NCBI RefSeq assembly: GCF_019880635.1
Contig: NZ_JAINVX010000001.1
Coordinates: 1,220,001-1,284,000 of the forward strand
DNA: 64,000 nucleotides
Origin: Hanstruepera marina
GTDB lineage: Bacteria; Bacteroidota; Bacteroidia; Flavobacteriales; Flavobacteriaceae
Direction: 5' to 3'
The translations under genes and the position numbers were made by a program. This document shows positions 39,437-49,244 of the stretch, piece after piece (the first letter of the stretch is position 1; the number at the start of each line of letters is the position of its first letter). A model generated the notes under the pieces. It ran no database searches and was not told the origin of the DNA. It was given only the letters and a program-made list of their open reading frames with translations.

Positions 39437-40249
39437 ATGAGGAAATTTTTATACATAATTCTAACTTGCACATTTTTAAGTTCTTGTAGCGAATATCAAA
39501 AAGCATTAAAAACTACTGATATAGGTACAAAGTTTAAAGAGGGTGAAAAACAATATGACGCTGGAAAGTTCGAAAAAGCGAATAAACTTTTTGCCGCCAT
39601 TGTTCCTTCTTACAGAGGGAAACCTCAAGCGGAAAAGTTAATGTATTTATACTCCAAAACGTTCTACGAAATGGAAGAGTGGTATTTAGCTTCTTATCAG
39701 TTTGAACGTTTTGTTGGCGCATATCCTAATAGTGAGAAGTTGGAAGAAGCCTCTTTTTTAGGTGCTAAAAGCGCATACAATTTAGCTCCTGTTTATACAA
39801 AAGAACAGCATGAAACGCGTGATGCCTTAGATAAGTTGCAAGCGTTTATAAATGCTTATCCGCAGTCTGAATATTTACCAGAAGCCAACCAGTTGGTTAA
39901 AGAGTTAGATTTTAAGTTAGAGAGAAAAGCTTTTGAAATTGCAAAGCAATACAATGCCATTGCAGGTTATACAGGGGATTATACTGCCCCTATTAAGGCA
40001 ATGGAAGATTTTATTTTTAATTTCCCTGCTTCGAAATATAGAGAAGAAGCATTTTTTATAAAATTCGATTCAGCTTATAATTTAGCCATAAATAGTGTTT
40101 TATATAAGCGTCAAGAACGCTTGGAAGAAGCTATAACACATTATCTGACTTTCAAGAAATCGTATTCAGGTTCTGAATATATGGAAGAAGCTAATCAAAT
40201 GTACGAGGAAATACAGAGTGAATTACAAAATTATACGACTAAAAGTTAA
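39437..40249 (+). CDS. bamD: Outer-membrane protein assembly factor BamD
   Basis: BamD is the essential lipoprotein of the BAM complex that inserts beta-barrel proteins into the outer membrane. The 270-residue protein has a lipobox TFLSSC (Cys17) and about five TPR repeats (KEGEKQYDAGKFEKANKLFAAIVPSYRG about 34-61; YEMEEWYLASYQFERFVGAYPNSEKLEEASFLGA about 75-108). First gene of a plus-strand run with rpoZ, coaBC, DUF4835 and recN. Confidence 0.93.
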   Translation: MRKFLYIILTCTFLSSCSEYQKALKTTDIGTKFKEGEKQYDAGKFEKANKLFAAIVPSYRGKPQAEKLMYLYSKTFYEMEEWYLASYQFERFVGAYPNSEKLEEASFLGAKSAYNLAPVYTKEQHETRDALDKLQAFINAYPQSEYLPEANQLVKELDFKLERKAFEIAKQYNAIAGYTGDYTAPIKAMEDFIFNFPASKYREEAFFIKFDSAYNLAINSVLYKRQERLEEAITHYLTFKKSYSGSEYMEEANQMYEEIQSELQNYTTKS

Positions 40250-40261
40250 TACAACTATATA

Positions 40262-40591
40262 ATGGATTTAAAGAAAATCAACGCTCCAGTAAACACAACA
40301 ACTTATAATAGAAATAAGCTAGATGAGCCTACAGAAAATATTTATGAGGCTATTTCAATTATTTCAAGAAGAGCGGAGCAAATTAATTCAGAAATTAAAA
40401 AAGAACTTATTGAAAAGTTAGAAGAATTTGCGACTTACAATGATAGTTTAGAAGAAATTTTTGAAAATAAAGAACAAATAGAAGTTTCTAAATTCTATGA
40501 AAAATTACCAAAACCACATGCATTAGCTGTACAAGAATGGTTAGATGGTAAAATTTACCATAGAAATACAGAGGAAGATACTCAAGAATAA
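40262..40591 (+). CDS. rpoZ: RNA polymerase omega subunit
   Basis: A 109-residue protein. The omega pattern is NIYEAISIISRRAEQINSEIKKELIEKLEEF (about 26-56), which wraps the beta' subunit. The C-terminal extension with PKPHALAVQEWLDGKIYHR is typical of Bacteroidota omega. It lies 12 bases after bamD and 9 before coaBC, the family-typical order. Confidence 0.9.
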   Translation: MDLKKINAPVNTTTYNRNKLDEPTENIYEAISIISRRAEQINSEIKKELIEKLEEFATYNDSLEEIFENKEQIEVSKFYEKLPKPHALAVQEWLDGKIYHRNTEEDTQE

Positions 40592-40600
40592 TATTTTTAG

Positions 40601-41812
40601 ATGTCAATATTAAGCGGCAAGAATATACTTTTAGGCATTAGTGCTGGTATTGCTGCTTACAAAACGGCATCATTAGTTAGACTTTTTATAAAGGCAGGCG
40701 CAAACATTAAAGTAGTGTTAACACCTGCCTCTAAAGATTTTATAACACCCTTAACCTTATCTACGCTTTCCAAAAACCCAGTCTATTCAACCTTTGTTAA
40801 TGAAGATGATGACAATGCGGTTTGGAACAACCATGTGGAATTGGGGCTTTGGGCAGATTATTTTATTATTGCACCAGCAACAGCCAACACACTTTCAAAA
40901 ATGGCTAACGGTGTTTGCGACAATTTACTTTTAGCTACATATCTTTCAGCAAAGTGTCCTGTTTATTTTGCTCCTGCTATGGATTTAGATATGTATAAAC
41001 ATCCTTCAACATTACGATCATTAGATGTTCTTAAACGCTATGGAAATGTAGTAATTCCTGCTACAAGTGGCGAATTAGCTAGTGGATTAATTGGAGAAGG
41101 TCGAATGGCTGAACCTGAAGATATTATTGCCTTTATTGAAAATGACATTTTAAGCAAACTGCCATTGCGTGACAAAAAGGTGCTCATTACAGCAGGACCA
41201 ACTTATGAAGCTATTGACCCAGTTCGTTTTATAGGTAATCATTCCAGTGGTAAAATGGGCTTTGAGATTGCTAAAGTCGCAGCCAACAAAGGTGCTCAAG
41301 TTTATTTAGTGCATGGACCCACCCATCAAAAAGTTAGCCATAGCTTAATTGAAACAATCGCTGTGACTAGTGCTGAAGAGATGTACCAAGCTTGTCATGA
41401 GTATTACAATAGTGTAGATATTGCTATTCTTTCCGCCGCTGTAGCAGATTATAGACCAAAAGAGGTGGCCCGTCAAAAAATAAAAAAGGAAAATGCAACG
41501 TTATCTATTGAGTTAGAAAAAACAAATGATATATTAGCTTCTTTAGGTAGGATTAAGAAAAAACAGTATTTAGTGGGTTTTGCATTAGAGACTAACAATG
41601 AGCTGGAAAATGCAAAAGCTAAACTAAAAAAGAAGAATTTAGATTTAATTGTGTTAAATTCGTTAAACGATAAAGGCGCAGGATTCAAAACAGAAACCAA
41701 CAAAGTAACCTTTATTGACAAAGCTAATACGGTTACTGAATATAATTTGAAACCTAAAAATGAAGTCGCTATCGACCTTTTAAACGAAATAATTAAACAA
41801 CTTGATGTATAG
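40601..41812 (+). CDS. coaBC: Bifunctional phosphopantothenoylcysteine decarboxylase/phosphopantothenate-cysteine ligase
   Basis: CoaBC makes 4'-phosphopantetheine for coenzyme A. The 403-residue protein has the flavin decarboxylase half (LGISAGIAAYKTASLVRLF; APATANTLSKMANGVCDNLL about 99-118; APAMDLDMYKHPS about 132-144) and the CTP-dependent ligase half (VLITAGPTYEAIDPVRFIGNHSSGKMG about 195-221; ILSAAVADYRP about 278-288). Coupled to DUF4835 by an 8-base overlap. Confidence 0.97.
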   Translation: MSILSGKNILLGISAGIAAYKTASLVRLFIKAGANIKVVLTPASKDFITPLTLSTLSKNPVYSTFVNEDDDNAVWNNHVELGLWADYFIIAPATANTLSKMANGVCDNLLLATYLSAKCPVYFAPAMDLDMYKHPSTLRSLDVLKRYGNVVIPATSGELASGLIGEGRMAEPEDIIAFIENDILSKLPLRDKKVLITAGPTYEAIDPVRFIGNHSSGKMGFEIAKVAANKGAQVYLVHGPTHQKVSHSLIETIAVTSAEEMYQACHEYYNSVDIAILSAAVADYRPKEVARQKIKKENATLSIELEKTNDILASLGRIKKKQYLVGFALETNNELENAKAKLKKKNLDLIVLNSLNDKGAGFKTETNKVTFIDKANTVTEYNLKPKNEVAIDLLNEIIKQLDV

Positions 41813-42692
41813 ATTATTAATTGCTTTTTTAGTTGGTTTTACGTTAACAACAAACGCTCAAGAGTTAAGGTGTAATGTGGTAGTTAACACTGAATTGTCA
41901 GGAAATCAGAACTTACCTGTTTTTAATACACTTCAAAAACAATTACGAGAGTTTGTTAATAATACCAAATGGACCAATAGAGTTTATGGTCCTCAAGAAA
42001 CCGTAGAGTGTAATTTTTATATCAATGTAACCGAGTATTCTGGAGATGCCTTTAAAGCCTCACTTCAAGTACAATCATCTAGACCTGTTTACGGTTCAAC
42101 ATATTACTCGCCAGTTTATAATTTTAACGATAAAGATTTTACATTTAGATATGTTGAGTTTCAGAACTTAATTTATAACGAGAATCAATATGAATCTAAC
42201 CTAATCTCTGTTATAGCATTTCATGTGTACATGGTTTTAGGGTTGGATGCAGATACTTTTGAGCTTAATGGCGGTGATGAATTTTTGAAACAAGCACAAA
42301 CCATTTTAAATTATTCGCAACAAGGCGGTGCAAAAGGATGGAAGATAGAAGATGGTAACCAATCCCGCTTTGTTTTAATTGATAATTTAATGTCTCCTAC
42401 GTTTAAGGAATACCGATCAGTTTTGTATGATTATCATCGCAACGGTTTAGATTTAATGCAGGAAAACGTTACTAAATCTAAAGAAAATATAGCCAAAGCT
42501 ATTGAAGAGTTTGCTGCCATGAATAGAAGAAGACCCAATTCATTCTTATTACGAACCTTTTTTGATGCTAAAAGCGATGAAATAGAGCAGATTTTTTCAG
42601 ACGGGCCTAATGTGGAAATTACCGATTTGGTCTCTACTTTAAACCGTGTAGCTCCTACTTACTCTAGCAAGTGGCGAAACATTAAGTTTTAG
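41805..42692 (+). CDS. DUF4835 exported protein
   Basis: A 295-residue protein with a signal peptide (about 1-18, ending TTNAQ) then a predicted beta/alpha domain (LRCNVVVNTELSGNQN; FRYVEFQNLIYNENQYESNLISVIAFHVYMVLGLDADTF about 118-156). Matches DUF4835 of Bacteroidota, which is always near coaBC and recN; its job is unknown. I used the ATG at 41805, which overlaps coaBC by 8 bases; an in-frame TTG 3 bases earlier is less likely. Confidence 0.87.
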   Translation: MYRLLIAFLVGFTLTTNAQELRCNVVVNTELSGNQNLPVFNTLQKQLREFVNNTKWTNRVYGPQETVECNFYINVTEYSGDAFKASLQVQSSRPVYGSTYYSPVYNFNDKDFTFRYVEFQNLIYNENQYESNLISVIAFHVYMVLGLDADTFELNGGDEFLKQAQTILNYSQQGGAKGWKIEDGNQSRFVLIDNLMSPTFKEYRSVLYDYHRNGLDLMQENVTKSKENIAKAIEEFAAMNRRRPNSFLLRTFFDAKSDEIEQIFSDGPNVEITDLVSTLNRVAPTYSSKWRNIKF

Positions 42693-42750
42693 TAATTTGG
42701 TTTTTTGCTAAATTGAATTCGTATTTTTAACCAAACTTAAACTTATAGTC

Positions 42751-44403
42751 TTGTTAGTTTCACTTTCAATAAAAAATTACGCTTTAATTGAAAATCTTCA
42801 AGTTGATTTTAATCAAGGATTAACCATTATAACAGGTGAAACTGGTGCTGGGAAATCGATACTTCTAGGAGGATTGTCTCTCATTTTAGGAAAACGGGCA
42901 GATCTAAATGCTTTAAAAAATCCAAACAATAAGTGTGTTATTGAAGCTGTATTTAATGTGTCTGATTACAATTTAGAAGCCTTATTTAAAAAATTGGATT
43001 TCGATTTCGATAGACAGACCATAATTAGAAGAGAAATTTTACCTTCTGGTAAATCAAGAGCTTTTGTAAACGATTCTCCAGTGAATTTAAGTGATTTACA
43101 GAAGTTGGGAGAACGATTAATTGATATTCATTCGCAGCATCAAACGCTTCAATTGGTAGATAATTTATATCAGTTCCAAGTTATAGATGCTTTGGCAAAT
43201 AATAAAAAGCATCTTATTGCTTACAAGGAAACGCTTTTAAATTTAAAAAGGGCTCAACATGAATACGATGAACTTTTAAAATACAAATCTGAATCGTTAA
43301 AGGAACATGACTATAACATGTTTTTGCTACAGGAACTACAAGAGATAAAACTTGAAGAAAACAATTTGCAAACTCTTGAAGAGGAGTACGAAACTTTAAG
43401 TAATGTTGAGGACATTAAAGAAAGTTTGGCTCATGCTAACGCTATTTTTAATGAAGATGAGATAGGCGTTTCTGCTGCTATGTTTAATTTAAAAGCTTTG
43501 ACCCTAAAGCTATCAAAATTTGCGACTAAGTATCAAAATGTTCATACACGTATAGAAAGTGTTTCAATTGAGCTAGATGATATTTTTACAGATTTAGAAA
43601 ACCTACAAGAGGCTTTAGAACTAGATCCAGAGCAATTAGAGGTTGTATCTCATAAACTTCAAGTAATTAATAATTTATTGAAAAAACACTTGGTTAATGA
43701 AGTGTCAGAATTAATTGAGGTTAGAGATAATTTAGAACAAAAAGTAAGTTTTACTGAAAGCCTTGACGATTCCATTCAAGAAAAACTAATAGAAGTTAAC
43801 AGTACAAAAACTAAACTGAACGAAATTGCTAATCTTATAAATGCAAGTAGAATTCAAGTTATTCCAAACCTGACAAACCAATTAGAGTCTATTTTAGAAC
43901 AGTTGGGAATACCAAATGCCAAATTTAAAATTACAGTAAACTCAACAGATGAATACTTTGGAAATGGTAAAGATGATTTAGCTTTTCTGTTTTCCGCCAA
44001 CAAAGGTGGAACATTTAATGAATTAAAAAAGGCTGCATCAGGAGGAGAACTTTCAAGAATCATGTTGGCTATAAAGTCTATTTTGGCCAATTATATTCAA
44101 TTGCCTGCAATAATGTTTGATGAAATTGATTCTGGGGTTTCAGGAGAGGTTTCGAATAAAATGGCGAATATTATGTTGCAGATGAGTGAGAAAATGCAAG
44201 TATTTACGATAACACATCTACCACAAATAGCTGCAAAGGGTCATACTCATTTTAAAGTATTTAAGGAGGATATAGGTAATGTAACGCAATCTGGATTGAG
44301 AAAATTAAACCATGACGAGCGCATTGTTGAAATAGCCCAAATGCTTGGAGGAAAAGAAATTTCAACTTCTGCTGTCGCTCATGCTAAACAATTATTGAAT
44401 TAA
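42751..44403 (+). CDS. recN: DNA repair protein RecN
   Basis: RecN is an SMC-like ATPase that gathers broken DNA ends for recombination. The 550-residue protein has Walker A GETGAGKSIL (about 30-39), a long coiled coil (about 155-370), the ABC signature SGGELSRIML (about 429-438) and Walker B MFDEIDSGVSG (about 451-461). The start is TTG at 42751, since MLVSLSIKNYALIE is the standard N-terminus and no ATG is near. Confidence 0.96.
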   Translation: MLVSLSIKNYALIENLQVDFNQGLTIITGETGAGKSILLGGLSLILGKRADLNALKNPNNKCVIEAVFNVSDYNLEALFKKLDFDFDRQTIIRREILPSGKSRAFVNDSPVNLSDLQKLGERLIDIHSQHQTLQLVDNLYQFQVIDALANNKKHLIAYKETLLNLKRAQHEYDELLKYKSESLKEHDYNMFLLQELQEIKLEENNLQTLEEEYETLSNVEDIKESLAHANAIFNEDEIGVSAAMFNLKALTLKLSKFATKYQNVHTRIESVSIELDDIFTDLENLQEALELDPEQLEVVSHKLQVINNLLKKHLVNEVSELIEVRDNLEQKVSFTESLDDSIQEKLIEVNSTKTKLNEIANLINASRIQVIPNLTNQLESILEQLGIPNAKFKITVNSTDEYFGNGKDDLAFLFSANKGGTFNELKKAASGGELSRIMLAIKSILANYIQLPAIMFDEIDSGVSGEVSNKMANIMLQMSEKMQVFTITHLPQIAAKGHTHFKVFKEDIGNVTQSGLRKLNHDERIVEIAQMLGGKEISTSAVAHAKQLLN

Positions 44404-44406
44404 TAC

Positions 44407-44414
44407 TATCTTTG
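44407..44414 (+). promoter_or_regulatory. Probable fabI promoter, -7 element
   Basis: TATCTTTG matches TAnnTTTG, 28 bases before the fabI ATG at 44443. It starts within 4 bases of the recN stop codon. Confidence 0.6.
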
Positions 44415-44442
44415 AAAAACGAAACAACTAACGATCATAACT

Positions 44443-45258
44443 ATGTCATATAATTTATTAAAAGGTAAGAGAGGAATTATTTTTGGAGCTTTAGATGAGA
44501 ATTCAATAGCTTGGAAAACTGCCGAACGTGTGCATGAAGAAGGAGGAACTTTTGTTCTTACAAACGCTCCAGTTGCCATGAGAATGGGACAAATTAATGC
44601 TTTAGCTGAAAAAACAGGTTCTCAAGTTATTCCTGCTGATGCTACTTCACTTGAAGATTTAGAAAACCTTGTTGAAAAATCTATGGAGATTTTAGGAGGT
44701 AAAATCGATTTTGTTTTACATTCCATAGGAATGTCAATAAATGTTAGAAAAGGAAATCATTATACAGGCCAAAATTACGATTGGACTCAAAAGGGTACAG
44801 ATGTATCCGCAACTTCTTTCCATAAAGTTATGCAAACGCTTTACCAAAAAGATGCCATGAACGAATGGGGAAGTATAGTAGCTTTGACTTATATGGCAGC
44901 CCAACGTGTTTTTCCAGATTATAATGATATGGCAGATAATAAGGCACTTTTAGAAAGTATAGCAAGAAGTTTTGGTTATTTCTTTGGGCGCGATAAAAAG
45001 GTTCGTGTTAATACCATTTCTCAATCACCAACACCAACAACTGCGGGTAGTGGTGTAAAAGGATTTGATGGTTTTATTTCTTACGCAGAAAAAATGTCAC
45101 CTTTAGGAAATGCATCAGCTTTAGATTGTGCAAACTATACGGTTTCTTTATTTAGTGATTTAACACGAAAAGTTACACTTCAAAATTTATTCCATGATGG
45201 TGGATTTAGCAATATGGGAGTTAGCGATGCAGTTATGGAGGCTTTCACTAAAGAATAG
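44443..45258 (+). CDS. fabI: Enoyl-[acyl-carrier-protein] reductase (NADH)
   Basis: FabI reduces the trans-2-enoyl-ACP double bond in the last step of each fatty acid elongation cycle. The 271-residue SDR protein has GIIFGALDENSIAW (about 11-24), Tyr150 and Tyr160-x6-Lys167 in LTYMAAQRVFPDYNDMADNKALLE, and VNTISQSPTPTTAGSG (about 189-204), where triclosan and NADH bind in the family. It has its own promoter element and terminator. Confidence 0.97.
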   Translation: MSYNLLKGKRGIIFGALDENSIAWKTAERVHEEGGTFVLTNAPVAMRMGQINALAEKTGSQVIPADATSLEDLENLVEKSMEILGGKIDFVLHSIGMSINVRKGNHYTGQNYDWTQKGTDVSATSFHKVMQTLYQKDAMNEWGSIVALTYMAAQRVFPDYNDMADNKALLESIARSFGYFFGRDKKVRVNTISQSPTPTTAGSGVKGFDGFISYAEKMSPLGNASALDCANYTVSLFSDLTRKVTLQNLFHDGGFSNMGVSDAVMEAFTKE

Positions 45259-45280
45259 TATACAATTAATAAGGTTTATA

Positions 45281-45317
45281 AAAGCGAGAGTTCTTTATTG
45301 GACTCTCGCTTTTTTTT
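45281..45317 (+). terminator. Intrinsic terminator of fabI
   Basis: AAAGCGAGAGT (45281-45291) pairs with ACTCTCGCTTT (45302-45312), followed by T, 22 bases after the stop codon. Confidence 0.93.
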
Positions 45318-45358
45318 ACAATTGACTAAATTAAAATTTATATATATTAGTAGTATAG

Positions 45359-47101
45359 ATGTTAATTATGAAATATAGGATTTTATTATGTGTTTTCTTG
45401 GTAGTGGGTTTGATTCATAATCTTAAAGCACAAATTAATTTTGAAGATCAAGCTGTTGCACTTGGAGTGGCTATGTCAGCAGGAGATTTAGAATATGGTT
45501 CAGGAGTTTCTTTTGTCGATTTTAATAATGATGGTTGGGATGATATATCATTGGCTACTGAATCAGGGAGTCAATCAGAGTTTTTTTTAAACAATCAAGA
45601 TGGAACTTTTACACGTCAAAATTTTGCTCTTACTTCTAATAATGTACAAGGCAGACAAATTGTGTGGGCAGATTATGACAATGATGGAGATAAAGATTTA
45701 ATGGTAGTCAGTAATACAGATGGTAATCACCTATACAATAATAATGGTTCTTTAATATTTACAGAAGTAACTACTTTAGCAGGGTTGCCTACAACAAATA
45801 TTGAAACCTGGGGTGCATCATTTGGGGATATTAATAATGATGGATTTTTAGATTTGTTCTTAAGCAACAGAGATGATAATTTCGTGCAGCCCAATCGTTT
45901 ATTTTTAAATAATCAAGATGGAACATTTTCAGATATAAGTATATCGGCAGGAATACATTCATCGAGCCATCTTTCGTTTTGTTCAGCTTTTTTCGATTAT
46001 AATAATGATGGTTGGCAGGATATTTATGTTATAAATGATAAGGATTTTAACGAAAATTTTCTTTACGAAAATAATGGGGATAATACGTTTACAAATGTTG
46101 CGGCAGCAGCAGGTGTAAATATTGCTATAGATGCCATGACCTCTACCATTGGCGATTATAATAATGATGGCTGGTTTGATATTTATGTAACTAACACGCC
46201 AATTGGAGGAAACGTATTTTTCAAAAATAATGGTGATGGAACGTTTACTAATGTCACGACTACAACAGGAACAGCATTAAATAGTTTTGCTTGGGGAAGT
46301 GTTTTTTTAGATGCAGATAATGATAGGGATATAGATATGTATGTGAGCTGCTCAATGGATGGTAGTGTTCCATCTTTAGCATCAGCACAATTTTATACAA
46401 ACAATGGTGATGAAACATTTAGTACACCGTCTGCAGGTTTTTCTGGAGATACAGGGATTAGTCACTCAAATGCAATAGGAGATGTTGATAATGATGGTTA
46501 TCCTGAAATTTTGGTAAGTAATTCAAATGACGAGAATGTTTTTTTATGGAAGAATATAGCTGCCCAAGCTAATAATTGGTTAAAGGTAAAACTGCAAGGC
46601 GTAGTGAGTAATAAAGATGGTATAGGTACCAAAATTGAAATATCTATAAACGGGAACAAACAGTACCGGTACACCTTGTGTGGTGAAGGCTATATTTCTC
46701 AAAACTCTAGCTCAGAATTTTTTGGACTTGGTTCTAATACGGAAGTTGACTATATAAAGGTTACTTGGTTGAGTGGTATGGTAGATTATTTAGAAAATAT
46801 TTCGGCTAATCAAATGCTTAACATTGTAGAAGGTTCTAACCCTTTGTCATTGGAATCCTTACAAGAAACACCCCAAGAATTATTGGTTTTTCCAAATCCT
46901 ACTTCAGATAAAGTTGCCATAAAATCAAGTTCTTTTATAAAGAGGGTTTCAGTATACGATTGTTTTGGAAAAGAGATAATAAAAACGTATTCAGATACAA
47001 AAGAATACAGCTTGAATTTGGATAAGTTTTCAAGTGGTATTTATTACATAAAAGTATACAATGGTGAAAATAATATTGTTAGAAAAATAGTCAAATTATA
47101 G
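45359..47101 (+). CDS. Secreted FG-GAP/VCBS-repeat protein with UnbV domain and T9SS sorting domain
   Basis: A 580-residue exported protein: signal peptide (about 1-25), at least seven FG-GAP/VCBS repeats with calcium-type D-x-N-N-D-G motifs (FVDFNNDGWDD, DYDNDGDKD, DINNDGFLD, DYNNDGWQD, DYNNDGWFD, DADNDRDID, DVDNDGYPE; about 50-400), then an ASPIC/UnbV region (about 410-490), and a T9SS type A domain (about 505-580; VFPNPTSDKVAI, ending VRKIVKL). Likely a surface beta-propeller binding protein. An ATG at 45368 could also be the start. It opens the T9SS cargo run. Confidence 0.88.
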   Translation: MLIMKYRILLCVFLVVGLIHNLKAQINFEDQAVALGVAMSAGDLEYGSGVSFVDFNNDGWDDISLATESGSQSEFFLNNQDGTFTRQNFALTSNNVQGRQIVWADYDNDGDKDLMVVSNTDGNHLYNNNGSLIFTEVTTLAGLPTTNIETWGASFGDINNDGFLDLFLSNRDDNFVQPNRLFLNNQDGTFSDISISAGIHSSSHLSFCSAFFDYNNDGWQDIYVINDKDFNENFLYENNGDNTFTNVAAAAGVNIAIDAMTSTIGDYNNDGWFDIYVTNTPIGGNVFFKNNGDGTFTNVTTTTGTALNSFAWGSVFLDADNDRDIDMYVSCSMDGSVPSLASAQFYTNNGDETFSTPSAGFSGDTGISHSNAIGDVDNDGYPEILVSNSNDENVFLWKNIAAQANNWLKVKLQGVVSNKDGIGTKIEISINGNKQYRYTLCGEGYISQNSSSEFFGLGSNTEVDYIKVTWLSGMVDYLENISANQMLNIVEGSNPLSLESLQETPQELLVFPNPTSDKVAIKSSSFIKRVSVYDCFGKEIIKTYSDTKEYSLNLDKFSSGIYYIKVYNGENNIVRKIVKL

Positions 47102-47223
47102 CATGTATTTCATCGGTAAAAACCACCCTTTTGTCGATTTGATAGGTGTCATACTTTAATAGCTAGATTATTTACATATTTTTAAGAATTATTAACTTAT
47201 ATTTTTAATCAAATCAATTAAAT

Positions 47224-48963
47224 ATGAAAAAAATTACTTTATTATTTATTTTGTTAGCCTTTAGTTTTAGCTTTGCTCAAGAAAATTGTGCATCGGTAAT
47301 AGATTTAGGGGCTTTAACTAGTCCTTATTCGGGCGATACAACAGGTGCTGCCAATGATTTTGATCAAGATTGTCTTACCAATGCAGGCGCACCAGATCAA
47401 GTATTTTCAATTGTAGTACCAAATGGGTCTACCATCAGTATTGGCCAAACTGTTAATGCTTACGATTCAAAACATAGGGTAGCTTATGGAGGAGCATGTC
47501 CAGGAGCGACTTTAATTACTTGTGTGGATGATCCAGATACTGGAAATGTAGTTTGGATAAATGATACTGGTTCAGATCAAACAGTTTATTGGGTGCAATC
47601 GGCTTATTCAACTGGATCTGGTACTTTTGAATTAGCGTGGCAGATTTTTAATTGTGCACCTCCATCAGCTACTGTTGCTGTTGTAGAAGACTGCGCGAAT
47701 AATCAATTCTCTGTAGATGTTGATATTACCGATTTAGGAAGCAATGGAACATTATCTATTACTAATTCAGTTAATGGCGATGTGGTAAACGTTGATTCAG
47801 GAGTAGGTATTTACACAGCTGGTCCTTTCCCAGCAGGAGGTGGATTAACAATTTCAATTGAGGGAGATAATGCTGATTGCAATGTTACTTCTGGAACATT
47901 AACAGATTCTTGCCCGCCTACTAACGATGAATGTGATAATGCCATTCCTGTGGTATGTGATGGTAATTATTTAGGTTCTACATCTGCTGCAACTGATAGT
48001 GGCGGAAATCTAGCTAACGATGTATGGTTTTCGTATACAGGTTCTGGAGTAGCTGAAGATGTTACTTTAGAATTTTGTGATTCAGGTTATGATACATTGG
48101 TTAGAGTGTATTCAGATTGTCCTGCCACTAACCAAATAGCTCAAAACGATGATGCATGTGGTACGCGATCTACCTTAACATTTTCTTCAGATGGAACTTC
48201 AACGTATTATATTATGGTTGAGGGTTATAGTTCAAATTCAGGTACTTTTGACATGAATGTAACTTGCGCAGCTAATGTACCTGCGCCAGCTAATGATTTA
48301 TGCGTTAACGCTGAAGCTCTTACATTGGATGTTCAGGCAGCAGGTACTACAGCTGGTGCTACCGATGATTCAACTGGTAATGTTGACGATACTACTTGTG
48401 ATAGCTTTACTTTTAAGTCAGATGTTTGGTATTCGTTTGTTGCCCCTGCTGATGGAGATGTAGGTATCATGACAGCTATTACTGGAACTTCTGATCAAGC
48501 TAATGTTGCTGTTTATCCAGATTGTAACCAATTAGATGCGGATTCTTTAGGCTGTTCTGATGGCAATGGAGGGGAAATGTTAGATGTTACTGGTTTAACA
48601 GCAGGCAATACATATTATGTTAGAGTATGGAGTGATGGTGTTGCAGCTAGACAAGGTAATTTTAGAACTGAAGGAACATTTACCATTACGGTTTCTGATG
48701 CTACTTTATCTACTGAAGACTTTACAGTTAGCAGTGACCTATTTACTTACTATCCTAACCCAGTAAATAGTAATTTAACATTAAATGCTCAAAGAGATAT
48801 AACGAATGTTGTTGTTTACAATATGTTAGGTCAGCAAGTTATGCGTTCTACACCTAACACAGTTAATAGCGAAGTTAATATGACTACTTTAAATCCTGGA
48901 GCTTATTTTGTTCAAGTAACTGTAGATAATAAAACAGAAACTATTCGAATTATTAAAAATTAG
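47224..48963 (+). CDS. Secreted modular T9SS protein A
   Basis: A 579-residue exported protein: signal peptide (about 1-18), a PPC/CUB-like beta domain (about 21-143), a second beta module starting after CAPP (about 145-230), two domains beginning with N-D-x-C (NDECDNA about 232-355; NDLCVNA about 356-495, with DVWYSFVAPADG), and a T9SS type A sorting domain (about 505-579; YYPNPVNSNLTLNAQ, VVYNMLGQQVM, ending TIRIIKN). No catalytic motif found; likely adhesive or binding. The module after CAPP also occurs in protein B, and the N-D-x-C module in protein C. Confidence 0.85.
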   Translation: MKKITLLFILLAFSFSFAQENCASVIDLGALTSPYSGDTTGAANDFDQDCLTNAGAPDQVFSIVVPNGSTISIGQTVNAYDSKHRVAYGGACPGATLITCVDDPDTGNVVWINDTGSDQTVYWVQSAYSTGSGTFELAWQIFNCAPPSATVAVVEDCANNQFSVDVDITDLGSNGTLSITNSVNGDVVNVDSGVGIYTAGPFPAGGGLTISIEGDNADCNVTSGTLTDSCPPTNDECDNAIPVVCDGNYLGSTSAATDSGGNLANDVWFSYTGSGVAEDVTLEFCDSGYDTLVRVYSDCPATNQIAQNDDACGTRSTLTFSSDGTSTYYIMVEGYSSNSGTFDMNVTCAANVPAPANDLCVNAEALTLDVQAAGTTAGATDDSTGNVDDTTCDSFTFKSDVWYSFVAPADGDVGIMTAITGTSDQANVAVYPDCNQLDADSLGCSDGNGGEMLDVTGLTAGNTYYVRVWSDGVAARQGNFRTEGTFTITVSDATLSTEDFTVSSDLFTYYPNPVNSNLTLNAQRDITNVVVYNMLGQQVMRSTPNTVNSEVNMTTLNPGAYFVQVTVDNKTETIRIIKN

Positions 48964-48971
48964 TAAACTAA

Positions 48972-49002
48972 AAGTATCATCCTTTAACCGATGATGCTTT
49001 TT
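48972..49002 (+). terminator. First of two tandem terminators after protein A
   Basis: AAGTATCATC and GATGATGCTT pair with one G-U, followed by T, 9 bases after the stop codon of the 47224-48963 gene. A second, stronger stem follows 12 bases later. Confidence 0.75.
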
Positions 49003-49013
49003 AGAAGTTCTAG

Positions 49014-49046
49014 AAAACCAGAGAAGAATTCTTCTCTGGTTTTTTT
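49014..49046 (+). terminator. Second tandem terminator after protein A
   Basis: AAAACCAGAGAAGAA (49014-49028) and TTCTTCTCTGGTTTT (49029-49043) are perfectly complementary, followed by T. The two stems together should stop read-through into the next T9SS gene. Confidence 0.88.
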
Positions 49047-49244
49047 ATAAAATATATTATGTGTTTTAAGCTATAAGATTTAATTTTTTTAAGCAGTTGA
49101 TATATTAAAAAACTTTCTAAATTGTTTAATTTTAGCAGTTTAACTATTAATGAATTCGTTTATCGATTAATAGTAAGATTGTAACTACTACTTACTGTAA
49201 ATTATTAACTTTAATGATATTAATTAATATAAATTCCAAAGAAC
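49047..49244. other. Upstream region of protein B gene
   Basis: AT-rich with no open frame. I see no full TAnnTTTG element just before the ATG. Two long A/T stretches around 49090-49180 might be curved DNA, but this cannot be shown by eye. Confidence 0.4.

Noticed and set aside
44407-44414. Consensus -33 TTG partners for the listed -7 elements
   Set aside because: I checked the 17-23 base spacing for most of them; only weak TTA or TTT matches were found, so the -33 boxes are not listed as features.
45480-46510. Repeats of AATAATGATGG in the FG-GAP gene as DNA repeats or a CRISPR array
   Set aside because: They encode the calcium-binding D-x-N-N-D-G loops of the propeller blades at irregular spacing; no conserved repeat-spacer pattern.
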